Positions 49,786 through 60,014 of a DNA stretch of 64,000 bases are shown one piece after another. The DNA is taken from positions 2,914,001-2,978,000 of the forward strand of contig OY829281.1 in assembly GCA_963691715.1 (NCBI GenBank). Reading direction: 5' to 3'. Each line of letters begins with the position of its first letter. Position 1 is the first letter of the stretch. Below the pieces are notes generated by a model. The model was not told the origin of the DNA, searched no databases, and was given only the letters and a program-made list of their open reading frames with translations. The position numbers and the translations under genes were made by a program. This DNA is from HXMU1420-13 sp963691715 (GTDB lineage: Bacteria > Bacteroidota > Rhodothermia > Balneolales > Balneolaceae).

Positions 49786-51215
49786 GAATTAGTATTCATT
49801 AAATAATTATTTGATTGTATATCCTGTACAAATGCATCACCAGATTTATAAATATCTCCAGCCCCCATGGTTATAATAATATCACCATGTTCTACAATTT
49901 CTGTTAGTTTTTCTGAAATATGTTGTTTGTCTTCCACATAAATCACATTTTTGTGCCCATATTTTTCAGCAGTATCTGCAATTAATTTTCCAGTAACTCC
50001 TTCAATGGGTTTTTCTCTGGATGGATATACATCTGTAATAACCATTACTTCTGCATCGAAAAAAGAAAGCCCAAATTCTTTATATAAATCTTGGGTACGC
50101 GTATATAAATGGGGCTGAAACACAGCAATTACTCTGCGGTCTGGCCATCCTGCATTGGCTGCTTGTAAGGTGGCTTGAATTTCAGTAGGATGGTGTGCAT
50201 AGTCATCTATGACCATAATTTCATTGTCATACTTCAGCTGAAACCTTCGATAAACGCCATCAAAATTTTCTAGTCCAGCTTTAATTGATTTGAAATCTAT
50301 GTTCAACTCAATTCCAGTTGCTATAGCTGCGAGTGCGTTTTTCACATTGTGATCGCCGGGCGCTTTTAAGGTGATAACACCTAGTTTCTTTCCTTCAAGT
50401 AATACTGTAAATGTACTATTAAATGCATTTATTTGAAGATCTGTAGCTCTAACAGATGCTTGGGGTGTAAGTCCATACGTAATGATACGGCGTTTTAAAT
50501 CAGGTAATATGCTGCGAACATTTTCATCATCTAAACAAACTATAACTGCTCCATAAAATGGAACCTTGTTAGAATAATCTATAAATGCTTTTTTAACGTC
50601 ATCAAGATCGTTGTAAATATCAAGATGCTCCGCTTCAATATTAGTAACAATCGCAATAGAAGGGGTTAATCGTAGAAAGGTTCTATCGAATTCGTCTGCT
50701 TCTACCACAATTACATCACCTTTTCCAACAACAGCGTTGGTTTTATCAAAACTGTGCACTTTTCCTCCCACCATTATTGTTGGGTCATAATTCCCTTGTT
50801 GAGTTACAAGCCCAATCATAGTTGTTGTGGTAGTTTTGCCATGTGTTCCTGCTACACCAATTCCATATTTCATCTTCATCAATTCAGCTAGCATTTCTGC
50901 CCGTTTGATAGTAGGAATTCGTTGTTCTAATGCTGCACGTGTTTCCTCATTATCTTCTGCTTTTACTGCACTTGTGTACACAACAACATCAGCACCTTCA
51001 ATGTTTTCAGCAGCATGGCCTTCGAAAACAGTGGCTCCAATTTCTTCAAGTCTACGGGTGGTTTCACTTAAAGCCCCATCAGAACCAGTAACTTTATAGC
51101 CACGATGAATGAGAATTTCCGCCATTCCACTCATACCGATACCACCTATTCCTACCATGTGAATATGCTTGGTTTTACCAAAAACAGGTTGTGTTTCGAA
51201 TCTTTTATTCATCAA
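49782..51215 (-). CDS. murC: UDP-N-acetylmuramate-L-alanine ligase
   Basis: Adds L-Ala to UDP-MurNAc, the first peptide step of peptidoglycan precursor synthesis. The 477 residues carry HMVGIGGIGMSGMAEILIHRG (Rossmann N-domain), the ATP-binding AGTHGKTTTTTMI (about residues 119-131), AEHLDIY, DDYAHHPTEI and the C-terminal domain with FQPHLYTRT. The start overlaps the murG stop by four bases. All signatures are intact. Confidence 0.97.
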   Translation of the reverse strand: MMNKRFETQPVFGKTKHIHMVGIGGIGMSGMAEILIHRGYKVTGSDGALSETTRRLEEIGATVFEGHAAENIEGADVVVYTSAVKAEDNEETRAALEQRIPTIKRAEMLAELMKMKYGIGVAGTHGKTTTTTMIGLVTQQGNYDPTIMVGGKVHSFDKTNAVVGKGDVIVVEADEFDRTFLRLTPSIAIVTNIEAEHLDIYNDLDDVKKAFIDYSNKVPFYGAVIVCLDDENVRSILPDLKRRIITYGLTPQASVRATDLQINAFNSTFTVLLEGKKLGVITLKAPGDHNVKNALAAIATGIELNIDFKSIKAGLENFDGVYRRFQLKYDNEIMVIDDYAHHPTEIQATLQAANAGWPDRRVIAVFQPHLYTRTQDLYKEFGLSFFDAEVMVITDVYPSREKPIEGVTGKLIADTAEKYGHKNVIYVEDKQHISEKLTEIVEHGDIIITMGAGDIYKSGDAFVQDIQSNNYLMNTNS

Positions 51216-52321
51216 TTCAAATAGGGGTTAGCAAGTTCTAAGATCTCTTTTGAAATATCTTCTGCTGCATCAGGTTTAGCGAGAGCTAATGCCGCTTTGT
51301 TCATGGTTTTTAACCTCTTTTGATCATTGATCAGATCGGTCACTAACTTGTAAATGGTTTTATCTGCCTCGGAATCTTTTACAAGAACCGATGCACCTGC
51401 AGCAACCATCGACTTTGCATTTTGTGATTGGTGGTCACCAGCAACATTTGGTGATGGAATTAAGATGCTAGGCATTCCTATTAACATAAATTCACTACAA
51501 GAACTTGCACCTGCGCGGCTTATTACAAGATCTGCGGCGGCATAAGCCTCTGGCATTGAATCTATAAAAGCTGTAAGTCTTAAATTAGGAAATGCAGATT
51601 CATTAACCTCCGATTTTAATGCATCTACGTATCTAGAACCGCATTGCCAAATAATTTGAAGATTTGCTTGGTCGTGCAATTCATTCAAATTATTTTTGAT
51701 TGCCTCGTTGATCGTTTTGGCACCACCACTACCTCCCATGATTAGAAGTACCCGATTTGATTTTACAAATCCAAATTTCTTCAACCCAGATGTCCTATCT
51801 ACAATAGTTAATGTACTTCTTGTTGGATTACCAATTACTTGAGTTTTTGAAGCTGGGAGAAATCGATCGGCTTCTACAAAAGCAGTGAAAATTTTATGTG
51901 CAAATTTTGCTAATAATCGGTTCGTAACTCCGGGAAAACTGTTTTGTTCTTGTATTATTATAGGAATAGATTTTTTTCCAGCAACCCAACCTACTGGACC
52001 CGCTACATAACCACCACATGATACTACCACATCAGGTTTAAAATTCATCAAAATTCTAAAACTTTGGAATAGTGCAGTTATTAGTTTTAAAGGAAATAGT
52101 AGGTTTTTTATGGTTAATCTTCGATGAAATCCACTAATCCAAACATTAGCTATGTTATACCCTGCTTTAGGAACCGCATTCCATTCCATGTGATCTTTTG
52201 TTCCTACAAACAGTATTTCGGTAGTTGAGTCTTGATTTTTGATCGCATCAGCAATTGCAATAGCAGGATAAACATGCCCGCCGGTTCCTCCGGCAGCAAT
52301 CAAAATTTTAGGATTACGCAT
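51212..52321 (-). CDS. murG: UDP-GlcNAc:lipid I N-acetylglucosaminyltransferase
   Basis: Makes lipid II from lipid I at the cytoplasmic membrane face. The 369 residues include the N-terminal loop AAGGTGGHVYPAIAIADAI, the second glycine loop in MGGSGGAKTINEAI, and the donor-site segment ISRAGASSCSEFMLIGMPSILIPSPNVAGDHQ. The start lies eight bases inside ftsW. Confidence 0.97.
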   Translation of the reverse strand: MRNPKILIAAGGTGGHVYPAIAIADAIKNQDSTTEILFVGTKDHMEWNAVPKAGYNIANVWISGFHRRLTIKNLLFPLKLITALFQSFRILMNFKPDVVVSCGGYVAGPVGWVAGKKSIPIIIQEQNSFPGVTNRLLAKFAHKIFTAFVEADRFLPASKTQVIGNPTRSTLTIVDRTSGLKKFGFVKSNRVLLIMGGSGGAKTINEAIKNNLNELHDQANLQIIWQCGSRYVDALKSEVNESAFPNLRLTAFIDSMPEAYAAADLVISRAGASSCSEFMLIGMPSILIPSPNVAGDHQSQNAKSMVAAGASVLVKDSEADKTIYKLVTDLINDQKRLKTMNKAALALAKPDAAEDISKEILELANPYLN

Positions 52322-53501
52322 AAAAAGGCCTCCTCTCTTTGCTGTGCTTAGAGATATTCAACAAAATGCCTACCATCAAACCTGCAAAAAGCATGCTTGT
52401 ACCGCCGTAGCTTACAAACGGCATAGGAAGCCCTGTAACAGGAAGTAAACCACTTGCAACACTTGCGTTAACAAATCCATACAATACGATTGTAAGGGTG
52501 CATCCAATTGCTAAGAGTGCACCTAAGGAATCCTCAGCTTTACGAGCGATAAATATAATGCCTCGTATTAGAATTAGACTAAAAATTATGATCAAACTCA
52601 TAGCTCCGAAGATTCCGTATTCTTCAGCGATAATGGCAAAAATGAAATCATTATATGGTGCTGGGAGAAAGTCACGCTGTGTACTCTTTCCAATTCCAAC
52701 CCCAAAAAGTTCTCCTTTTGCAATCGCAATATGAGCCTGTTGAGCTTGGTATCCACTTTGTGTTAAAAACTGTTCTGTTTCGATACTTTTAACTTGCTCA
52801 AAGTATTGATCAATGCGGTTTTGACGGTTAGTTGATTGATTTAGTAGTAGCATTCCGCCAATTATGGCGATAGCAAGCATAGATCCCATCTGTAAGAGAC
52901 TAATTCGTCCAACAAACATCATAATTAGGCAGATGCACATTAAAATACCAGCTGAACTAAAATCCTCTATACCTATGAGTCCGCAAGTTATAGTAACCCA
53001 AACCATAATTGGTAAGAAAGATTTTTTGAAGTCTTTAATGTATTCTTGTTTCTCACTTAAAAGCACGCTTATATGTAGTAAAAGGGCAACAGTTGCGACT
53101 GTCGATGGTTGAAAACTAAACCCTCCTATATTTAACCACCTTTTTGCGCCAAATTGTTCAGTTCCAAAAATGAGCACAGCGATTAATAGTAGCAAACTTA
53201 GAACCATGCCAATTCTAGAGAATTTGGCAAGTGTATGATAATTGATCTTAGAAACGATCAACATGACAAAAAAGGCCATAGCTAATTTTAAAACGTGCCG
53301 TACAACAAGTGCAAAAGCAGAAGTACCATTAGACTCTGCAAAAAACGCAATGGAAGAATAAACTGCTAATATTCCAAACATCATCAGCATGATAATTGCC
53401 ATAAGAAGAATTCGATCGCTTCCTTCTTTACCAGAATCGATGTCTTCACGGCTTGTTCCAAGAACGTTATAGCGATTGTTATGTAGGCTAGTAAAAATCA
53501 A
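52314..53501 (-). CDS. ftsW: Lipid II polymerase FtsW (SEDS family)
   Basis: Polytopic SEDS glycosyltransferase of 395 residues that polymerises septal peptidoglycan with FtsI. About ten membrane segments are present. Conserved stretches are GAKRWLNIGGFSFQPST, FAIIAEEYGIFGA, and GLLPVTGLPMPFVSYGGTSM near the end. The N-terminal 30 residues are hydrophilic and cytoplasmic. It directly follows murD (adjacent stop and start). Confidence 0.96.
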   Translation of the reverse strand: MIFTSLHNNRYNVLGTSREDIDSGKEGSDRILLMAIIMLMMFGILAVYSSIAFFAESNGTSAFALVVRHVLKLAMAFFVMLIVSKINYHTLAKFSRIGMVLSLLLLIAVLIFGTEQFGAKRWLNIGGFSFQPSTVATVALLLHISVLLSEKQEYIKDFKKSFLPIMVWVTITCGLIGIEDFSSAGILMCICLIMMFVGRISLLQMGSMLAIAIIGGMLLLNQSTNRQNRIDQYFEQVKSIETEQFLTQSGYQAQQAHIAIAKGELFGVGIGKSTQRDFLPAPYNDFIFAIIAEEYGIFGAMSLIIIFSLILIRGIIFIARKAEDSLGALLAIGCTLTIVLYGFVNASVASGLLPVTGLPMPFVSYGGTSMLFAGLMVGILLNISKHSKERRPFYA

Positions 53502-54857
53502 TTATAATTTTGCTACCTCTTCTTTAAATACCTTTCCTCTGTGTTCATAATCGTCGAACATATCAAACGATGAGCAAGCCGGACTTAATAAAACAATTTC
53601 ACCTCGTTTTGCTCCTTTTCTTGCTAATTGAATGGCTTCATGCATACTCTCAGAGGTATAAAAATTTGGAACTATATGACCGAGGGCTTTTTTTATGTTT
53701 TGTGTAGACTCTCCAATCGCTATTAGAGTGTGAACCTTATCTCGGATTAAGAAATTTAATTCAGAATAATCATTTCCTTTATCCCTCCCACCAAGAATCA
53801 GAGTAATAGGTACATTAAAACTGTCAAGAGCAAACCAAACGGCATTCACATTAGTAGCCTTACTATCATTAATGTATTTCACACCATTAACGATTCGGGC
53901 AAGTTCTAAACGATGTTCAACCCCTGTGAATGTTTTTAAACTTTCGCGTATGGTTTCATTTTTGATTTCTCCCGCGCGAGCAGCTAATGCAGCGGCCATC
54001 CCATTTTGCAAATTATGGTTACCAGGTAAACCTAGATCGTAAACAGGCATAAGCGATTCCTCAATATTATTAAATCTGAAGATGATGTGATTATTTCGTA
54101 TAAAAGCACCTTCACTAACTTCATACTTGGATGAAAACCCCCATAATTGTGGTCGTTGTTTCATTGTCCGTAATGATTCTACATGTGCCTTTATAAGTGG
54201 GTCGTCGTAGTTATAAATAAAATGGTGGCGAGAGGTCTGATTTTCAGCTATCCTGAATTTTGAAGCCGCATATTTTTCCATGCTACCTTCGTATCTATCG
54301 AGATGATCAGGAGTGATATTAAGAAGCAGACTTATATTGGGCTCAAAAGAGTGAATATGATCTAGCTGAAAACTGCTAATCTCAAGAATATAAGGGCCAT
54401 TTGCTTTTAAGACTTTTTCGGAAAATGCATATCCAATATTTCCTGCTAACGTAAAATCTAATTCTGCTTTTTCCCAAATATGGGCTAACCAACTTGTAAC
54501 GGTTGTTTTGCCATTGCTTCCAGTAATTGCAAAGATTTTTTGATTAGCGAACCAACTTGCTATTTCAATCTCAGAATAAATCGAAATATTATTTTCTATA
54601 TAATCTTGAATGATGGCTGAGTTCGTGGGGACACCAGGGCTAACAACAACAAAATCTGCTAATTTAGCTTTGTTGGAATGGCCATTTTCCTCAAATGGAA
54701 TGCCTGCTAGCTGTAATTTAACCTTAGAGTCTTTCTCAATTTCTCCATAATCAGATACAAATACGTTAGCCCCTTTTTTTTGAAGAAGTTTTGCAGCCGC
54801 AATACCACTTCTAGCAGCTCCAATAACAACGATATGTTTACCTTGAACCTCTATCAT
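53502..54857 (-). CDS. murD: UDP-N-acetylmuramoyl-L-alanine-D-glutamate ligase
   Basis: Adds D-Glu to UDP-MurNAc-Ala. The 451 residues show IVVIGAARSGIAAAKLLQKKGANVFVSD (N-terminal UDP-binding), ATP loop ITGSNGKTTVTSW (about residues 112-124), NITPDHLDRY, and YINDSKATNVNA in the central domain, with ILGGRDKGNDY in the C-terminal domain. Start and stop overlap or abut the neighbouring genes mraY and ftsW, consistent with one operon. Confidence 0.97.
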   Translation of the reverse strand: MIEVQGKHIVVIGAARSGIAAAKLLQKKGANVFVSDYGEIEKDSKVKLQLAGIPFEENGHSNKAKLADFVVVSPGVPTNSAIIQDYIENNISIYSEIEIASWFANQKIFAITGSNGKTTVTSWLAHIWEKAELDFTLAGNIGYAFSEKVLKANGPYILEISSFQLDHIHSFEPNISLLLNITPDHLDRYEGSMEKYAASKFRIAENQTSRHHFIYNYDDPLIKAHVESLRTMKQRPQLWGFSSKYEVSEGAFIRNNHIIFRFNNIEESLMPVYDLGLPGNHNLQNGMAAALAARAGEIKNETIRESLKTFTGVEHRLELARIVNGVKYINDSKATNVNAVWFALDSFNVPITLILGGRDKGNDYSELNFLIRDKVHTLIAIGESTQNIKKALGHIVPNFYTSESMHEAIQLARKGAKRGEIVLLSPACSSFDMFDDYEHRGKVFKEEVAKL

Positions 54858-55990
54858 CGTATTTTTAAAGTTAATAAGCTAATTACCCCAAGTAGTACAG
54901 TAATAATCCAGAAGCGAACAACTATTTTTTGTTCACTCCAGCCCTTCTTTTCAAAATGGTGATGTATTGGAGCCATTAAAAAAATCCGGCGCCCTTCACC
55001 ATATCTCATTTTTGAATATTTGAAGTAAGTAGTCTGTATGATTACAGAAAGTGTTTCGAAAAAGAAAACTCCACAAATAAATGGGAGCAGTAATTCTTTA
55101 TGTAGGATTAAAGCTAGTGCACCGAAGGCACCTCCTAGAGCTAAAGAACCTGTATCTCCCATAAATACAGAAGCTGGATTCGTGTTATACCATAGGAAGC
55201 CCATACAACCACCAACCAAAGCAGCGCAAAAGATGGTTAGTTCGCTTGCTCCTGGTAAATACATAATATCTAAGAATCCAGAAAAATCAACGCGCCCAGA
55301 TACATAAGCAAAAATTGCAAATACAAATCCACAAATTGCAGAAATGCCAGATGCAAGTCCGTCTAAGCCATCGGTTAGGTTAGTTGCGTTACTAACTGCG
55401 GTAATTACAAAAATAGCAACGGGTAAATAAATAACCCAGCCCCATTGTTCACCAAAAAAAGCATAATCAATATTCAAATGGGCGGCAAAAGGGACAGTAG
55501 AAAGAGTATTAAAAGCTTCAAATTCGGGATGAAAATATAAGACCGAACCTAATATTAAGCCAACGGTTACTTGGCCAGCAACTTTAAATCTACCAGCTAA
55601 ACCACTTTTATCTTTTTTCACCACTTTTATATAATCATCAATAAAACCTACTATACCCAGTGATAGCATTACAAAGAAAATTAACCAGCCATATATGCTA
55701 TCCATTCTAATAAATAGAAGCGTAGGTATTAGTGTGGCCAATAAAATAATCACACCGCCCATTGAAGGAGTGCCTACTTTTTCTTGATGATGATCGAGCC
55801 CAATATCCTCACGAAATACTTCTTTAAGTTGCATTGAGCTTAGCCATTTAATGATCCTACGACCTATAAATAGGCTAATTAACAAAGAAAAGACTGCGGC
55901 TAATCCAGTTCTCGTTGAAATGAAAGCCATTGCAGTAGCACCAGGGAATTCATACGTTTGTTCTAGCCAATTAAATAATTCGTAAAGCAT
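54854..55990 (-). CDS. mraY: Phospho-N-acetylmuramoyl-pentapeptide transferase
   Basis: Integral membrane enzyme of 378 residues that forms lipid I. Motifs: TPSMGGVIILLAT, FIDDYIKVVKKDKSGL (catalytic Asp pair), NLTDGLDGLASG, FMGDTGSLALGG, and the His loop MAPIHHHFEKKGWSE near the C-terminus. Here it directly follows murE (they share one base); the usual intervening murF is absent. Three additional N-terminal residues before WLEQTYEFPG are typical. Confidence 0.97.
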   Translation of the reverse strand: MLYELFNWLEQTYEFPGATAMAFISTRTGLAAVFSLLISLFIGRRIIKWLSSMQLKEVFREDIGLDHHQEKVGTPSMGGVIILLATLIPTLLFIRMDSIYGWLIFFVMLSLGIVGFIDDYIKVVKKDKSGLAGRFKVAGQVTVGLILGSVLYFHPEFEAFNTLSTVPFAAHLNIDYAFFGEQWGWVIYLPVAIFVITAVSNATNLTDGLDGLASGISAICGFVFAIFAYVSGRVDFSGFLDIMYLPGASELTIFCAALVGGCMGFLWYNTNPASVFMGDTGSLALGGAFGALALILHKELLLPFICGVFFFETLSVIIQTTYFKYSKMRYGEGRRIFLMAPIHHHFEKKGWSEQKIVVRFWIITVLLGVISLLTLKIR

Positions 55991-57450
55991 TAGTGCATCT
56001 CCTTTTTTAGTTCTAGTGCCGCTTTTGCGATCTCATAATCATTAAAAGGATGTTTAGTTCCACGAATATCTTGGTAATCTTCATGGCCTTTCCCTGCAAT
56101 AAGAACAATGTCTTTTGATGAAGCTTTTAAAATTGCATGTTCAATAGCAATTTTGCGGTTTACCTCAAAAGTGACAGAGTTTGTTTCTGCAAAACCCTTA
56201 GAAATATCATCGATGATATGGTTTGGATCTTCAAATCTAGGGTTGTCACTAGTTACTACAATATAGTCGGCATATTTTGATACTACTTTTGCCATCTCTG
56301 ACCGTTTAGATGGATCACGATCACCACCAGCACCAAACACACAGTGTAATGAGCCATTGTTATGGTTCAAGGTGTGTAAAGTTGCTAGTACATTAAGGAG
56401 TGCGTCTGGGGTATGGGCATAATCAATTATTACCTTTGGGGTATCTTCATTATTTACACATACAGTTTCCATTCTCCCAGCTGCACCCGTACTATATTTT
56501 AGGGCAGTTGAGGCATCCTCTGCCGGAATTCCTAATGATGTTATGATTAGAAAAGCTTGGGCAATATTATATGCGTTGAAATGCCCAATTAGCTGTGATT
56601 GTACATTCACACCATCAACAAGTAAAGAAAGTCCCTGTGAAGTGTTTTGGAGAATATGATTATTGTTAGTCTTAAAACTAAACTCTCTTACTTTTGCTTG
56701 CGTATCTTGGATCATGTAATGACCGTGAATATCATCAATATTTACAACTGCAGTTGAAGTAGATGGTAAAGAATCAAATAAAAGTTTTTTTGCCTGGGCA
56801 TATTCATCAAACGTTTTATGATAGTCTAGATGATCATGACTTAGATTTGTGAATGCAGCAATTTTAAAATCAAATCCTATTACTCTATCTTGAGAAAGAG
56901 CATGAGAGGAAACTTCCATTATTAAAAATTCAGATCCTGCATCAATCATGACCTTCATATCATTAGCCAACTCAATTGGATCACTAGTAGTTAATGAACT
57001 ATTCATTTCTACGTTTAGAATTTTTTTTGATACTGTACCTAATAAAGAGGCTTTTTTACCAAGTTTAGTAAGTGCATCGTATACAAGTGTAGCTACAGTT
57101 GTTTTACCGTTTGTACCTGTAATTCCTATAATTTGCAGATGTTCTGCTGGATTTGTTGCAAATGATTGTGCAATTAAACCAAGAATTTTTCTCGTATTTT
57201 CAACTTCAATTATACATACGTCCGCGATATCTGTGTAAAAAGACTCCTCACAGATAATAACAGATGCGCCTCCGCGAATGGCGTCATCCAAAAATAAATG
57301 TCCATCTACTTCTGTACCTCTTATAGCCACAAAAACGGAATTTTGAGTTACCTTACGGGAATCCTGATGAACACTTTTTAACTCGATTTCTAATTTGGAG
57401 TTAGATACATGCAAAGGATTGATAAGCGCTATGAGGTCTCTTAGTTGCAA
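55990..57450 (-). CDS. murE: UDP-N-acetylmuramoyl-tripeptide synthetase (meso-DAP-adding)
   Basis: Adds the third residue of the stem peptide. The 486 residues have the UDP-binding SVHQDSRKVTQNSVFVAIRG, ATP loop GITGTNGKTTVATLV (about residues 108-122), NLSHDHLDYH and VFGAGGDRDPSKR. The motif TSDNPRFEDP contains the DNPR sequence that marks meso-diaminopimelate specificity, so the cell wall is inferred to be DAP type. It follows ftsI directly and overlaps mraY by one base. Confidence 0.97.
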   Translation of the reverse strand: MQLRDLIALINPLHVSNSKLEIELKSVHQDSRKVTQNSVFVAIRGTEVDGHLFLDDAIRGGASVIICEESFYTDIADVCIIEVENTRKILGLIAQSFATNPAEHLQIIGITGTNGKTTVATLVYDALTKLGKKASLLGTVSKKILNVEMNSSLTTSDPIELANDMKVMIDAGSEFLIMEVSSHALSQDRVIGFDFKIAAFTNLSHDHLDYHKTFDEYAQAKKLLFDSLPSTSTAVVNIDDIHGHYMIQDTQAKVREFSFKTNNNHILQNTSQGLSLLVDGVNVQSQLIGHFNAYNIAQAFLIITSLGIPAEDASTALKYSTGAAGRMETVCVNNEDTPKVIIDYAHTPDALLNVLATLHTLNHNNGSLHCVFGAGGDRDPSKRSEMAKVVSKYADYIVVTSDNPRFEDPNHIIDDISKGFAETNSVTFEVNRKIAIEHAILKASSKDIVLIAGKGHEDYQDIRGTKHPFNDYEIAKAALELKKEMH

Positions 57451-59598
57451 TTAGTTATTTAAATTTGCCAGCGTTCTTGTTTCTAATGAGCGAGCTTTTC
57501 CTCGGATTGTTACTTTTCCACCTCTTCTCATAATTTCATCTTCTTTTGGGAACTGATCATAGACAGTACCTGACCCAATTCTGTCGACTTCAAAACCTAG
57601 TGACGAGAGAATGTGATTAGCATTTCTCATACTCATTCCTGATACATCCGGAATTCTTTTATAGTGTTCACTTAAACTACTATCCGCAGTAGTAGATCCC
57701 GATAAGATTATATTAATAGGTGTGCTATCACCTAACGAGTCTGATGGCATCGGTGTTTGGAAAATCACAGTTCCAAATTCTCCGCTTACGTTAGCCTGGA
57801 CGCTCATAGATTGTGTTACAATTTCAGTCTGATTTTTCTGAAGCCCAATAAGGCTTGGCATAATAATTTGGCTAGATTCTTTCGCTATAGGAGATGTCAG
57901 CTGTAGATCATTATCAAGGCCAGCAATTCTTTTTGCAACATGATGAAAAATAGGCCCAGCAGTATAGCCACCATAGCCAACGGGTTTAGGCTCATCAAGC
58001 ATAATGAAAATCACATATTTAGGATTCTCAACTGGAAAAAACCCAGCGAATGAACCACGATATCTATTGGTATATGAACCATCAATAACTTTTTTTGCGG
58101 TCCCTGTTTTACCTGCAATTCTAAGTCCACTTACTTGTGCAAATTCACCGGTTCCAGAATCACTTACAACGCTTTCAAAGATAGGTAGAAGACGATCTAA
58201 TGTTCCTTTTTTGGCAACGCGCCTAATTTCAATTGGCTCATGGGCTGAGATTATATTATCATCATTATCAACTACTTGTTGTACAATATAGGGTCGCATT
58301 AATATACCATCATTTGCAAAAGCAGAATAGGCTTGAGTAACCTGCAAAGGTGTGCTCAATAGTTCGTAACCATGCGATAGCCAAGGAAGACTTACCATGC
58401 TCCAATTAAAAGGCTTAGACATTCTTCCACTTTCTTCTCCTGCTATATCTACATAGGTTGGAGTTCCAAAACCAAGATTACGCGCATATTGATAAAATTT
58501 GTCATTTTCCATCCGCATCGCCAATTCTGCCATAGCTATATTGGAAGACTTCCGGATTACCTCTTCAAAATGGATATCGCCTAAAGGGTCGTGGTCTCTT
58601 AATGTAAGTCCATGTATATTTGTTTCTCCATTATCTGGAGTTTCAAATATTTCATTGAAATCTACCACATTTTCTTCAAGTGCAGCTATTGCAGTCACTA
58701 ATTTAAAAGTCGAACCTGGTTCAACCATGTCAGAAATTCCATAATTACGGCGATTTTCAGAATCTGATTGGCCTGGAAAATTTGGGTCAAAAGTTGGATA
58801 GTTCGCTAACGCTAAAATTGCACCTGTTTTAGGATCCATCACTATACCAGTGCCATAATTAGCTTTATGCTTTTCAACTCCATGCTTTAGTTCATCTTCT
58901 AAGATGGCTTGTATGTACGAATCAATGGTGGTTTGTAGATGATATCCTTCAATAGGTACTTTTTTAGGTGCTCCAACATATTGTGAGATTCTATTGAAGG
59001 GGTCTTTTCTAACTTGCTGCAAACCATCTTCACCTCTAAGTAAATCGTCATAAAATGCTTCTATTCCCGATTTACCTTCCATTGTATGATTTACAAAGCC
59101 TAAAGAGTGTGCAGCAAGAGATTCAAATGTATATTTTCTTCGGAAGTTTTCTTCAATAATGACACCACGTATCCCAAGATTTTGGATTTCTTCTTTTTGG
59201 GTATTGGTTAAATTTTTTGCAAGAACTACATATCGTGATCTTTCAGGAGCATTATTAATTTTTTTCTTATAAAAAGAAGGTGAATGGTTGGTTAAATCAC
59301 TTAATTTTTTAACTAATTTTGAAATCTGTTCTTCTGTTAGTTCTTTGATTTTTGGGTCAAGTGCTATTTGATAATCGGCAGAATTAGTGGCTAGTAGTGT
59401 TCCATTTCTGTCATAAATATTACCACGTTGAGCTGGAATAGGAATAACATCTAATGTCTGCCTATTCCAGAGCTTTCTTAGGCCATCACCCTCAACATAA
59501 TTAATGCGAATCAATTGAAAAGCTAATGCACAAGGGATTAAAAGCATGAATCCAAGAACTAAAAACATACGGCTTAATATGGAGGTACGATTATCCAT
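57451..59598 (-). CDS. ftsI: Septal penicillin-binding protein FtsI (PBP3-like) with PASTA domains
   Basis: Transpeptidase of 715 residues that cross-links septal peptidoglycan. An N-terminal membrane anchor (about 10-30) precedes the PBP dimerisation domain (RGNIYDRNGTLLATN). The transpeptidase domain has SxxK in GSTFK (serine 296), SxN in RKSSNIAMAE and KTG in AGKTGTAKK. The last about 130 residues carry two PASTA-type domains (MPSLIGLQKNQTEIV and IPDVSGMSMRNANHILSSLGF), which bind uncross-linked muropeptides and are absent from E. coli FtsI. The ATG overlaps the ftsL stop by one base. Confidence 0.95.
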   Translation of the reverse strand: MDNRTSILSRMFLVLGFMLLIPCALAFQLIRINYVEGDGLRKLWNRQTLDVIPIPAQRGNIYDRNGTLLATNSADYQIALDPKIKELTEEQISKLVKKLSDLTNHSPSFYKKKINNAPERSRYVVLAKNLTNTQKEEIQNLGIRGVIIEENFRRKYTFESLAAHSLGFVNHTMEGKSGIEAFYDDLLRGEDGLQQVRKDPFNRISQYVGAPKKVPIEGYHLQTTIDSYIQAILEDELKHGVEKHKANYGTGIVMDPKTGAILALANYPTFDPNFPGQSDSENRRNYGISDMVEPGSTFKLVTAIAALEENVVDFNEIFETPDNGETNIHGLTLRDHDPLGDIHFEEVIRKSSNIAMAELAMRMENDKFYQYARNLGFGTPTYVDIAGEESGRMSKPFNWSMVSLPWLSHGYELLSTPLQVTQAYSAFANDGILMRPYIVQQVVDNDDNIISAHEPIEIRRVAKKGTLDRLLPIFESVVSDSGTGEFAQVSGLRIAGKTGTAKKVIDGSYTNRYRGSFAGFFPVENPKYVIFIMLDEPKPVGYGGYTAGPIFHHVAKRIAGLDNDLQLTSPIAKESSQIIMPSLIGLQKNQTEIVTQSMSVQANVSGEFGTVIFQTPMPSDSLGDSTPINIILSGSTTADSSLSEHYKRIPDVSGMSMRNANHILSSLGFEVDRIGSGTVYDQFPKEDEIMRRGGKVTIRGKARSLETRTLANLNN

Positions 59599-60014
59599 TA
59601 TTCTTGAATTTTAATGGTATAATCTGCGGGTCCATAATTAATAAAACCAGCCTTTTTAGCTTTTTCATAAATCTCTGCTGGGCCAATCATTCGGTCATAT
59701 TCAAGTTTAAGCCCATCATGAATTTGCCGCACACTATTATATTCCTTCTCTAATGCTTGAACCTCTTGTAATAATTTTTGAGTAGCAAAAACATGTGTTA
59801 AATAGGTAAACCCAATAATTCCCACGATCAAACTTAGAAGAATGATTATTCCAGGTTTAATCTTTGGAAGTGAAGCTTTTTGAGAGTTTGAGCTTGAATT
59901 CTGTTTGCCGTATAATTTTTTTGATGATCTCGAAGAAGAAGTTATATCATGTTTCGAAATATTTCGAACATAGGATTGCACTTCTCTTTGTTTTCGATTT
60001 ATTTGAGTAATCAT
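59598..60014 (-). CDS. ftsL: FtsL-like cell division protein
   Basis: Short bitopic protein of 138 residues: a basic, Ser-rich cytoplasmic tail (about 1-53), one membrane helix (IIILLSLIVGIIGFTYLTHVF, about 55-76) and a coiled-coil periplasmic segment (QKLLQEVQALEKEYNSVRQIHDGLKLEYDRMIGP). It ends with AEIYEKAKKAGFINYGP, the FtsL-type conserved end. It sits between rsmH and ftsI, overlapping both by one base, exactly where ftsL belongs. Sequence identity in the family is low, so topology and position carry the call. Confidence 0.9.
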   Translation of the reverse strand: MITQINRKQREVQSYVRNISKHDITSSSRSSKKLYGKQNSSSNSQKASLPKIKPGIIILLSLIVGIIGFTYLTHVFATQKLLQEVQALEKEYNSVRQIHDGLKLEYDRMIGPAEIYEKAKKAGFINYGPADYTIKIQE

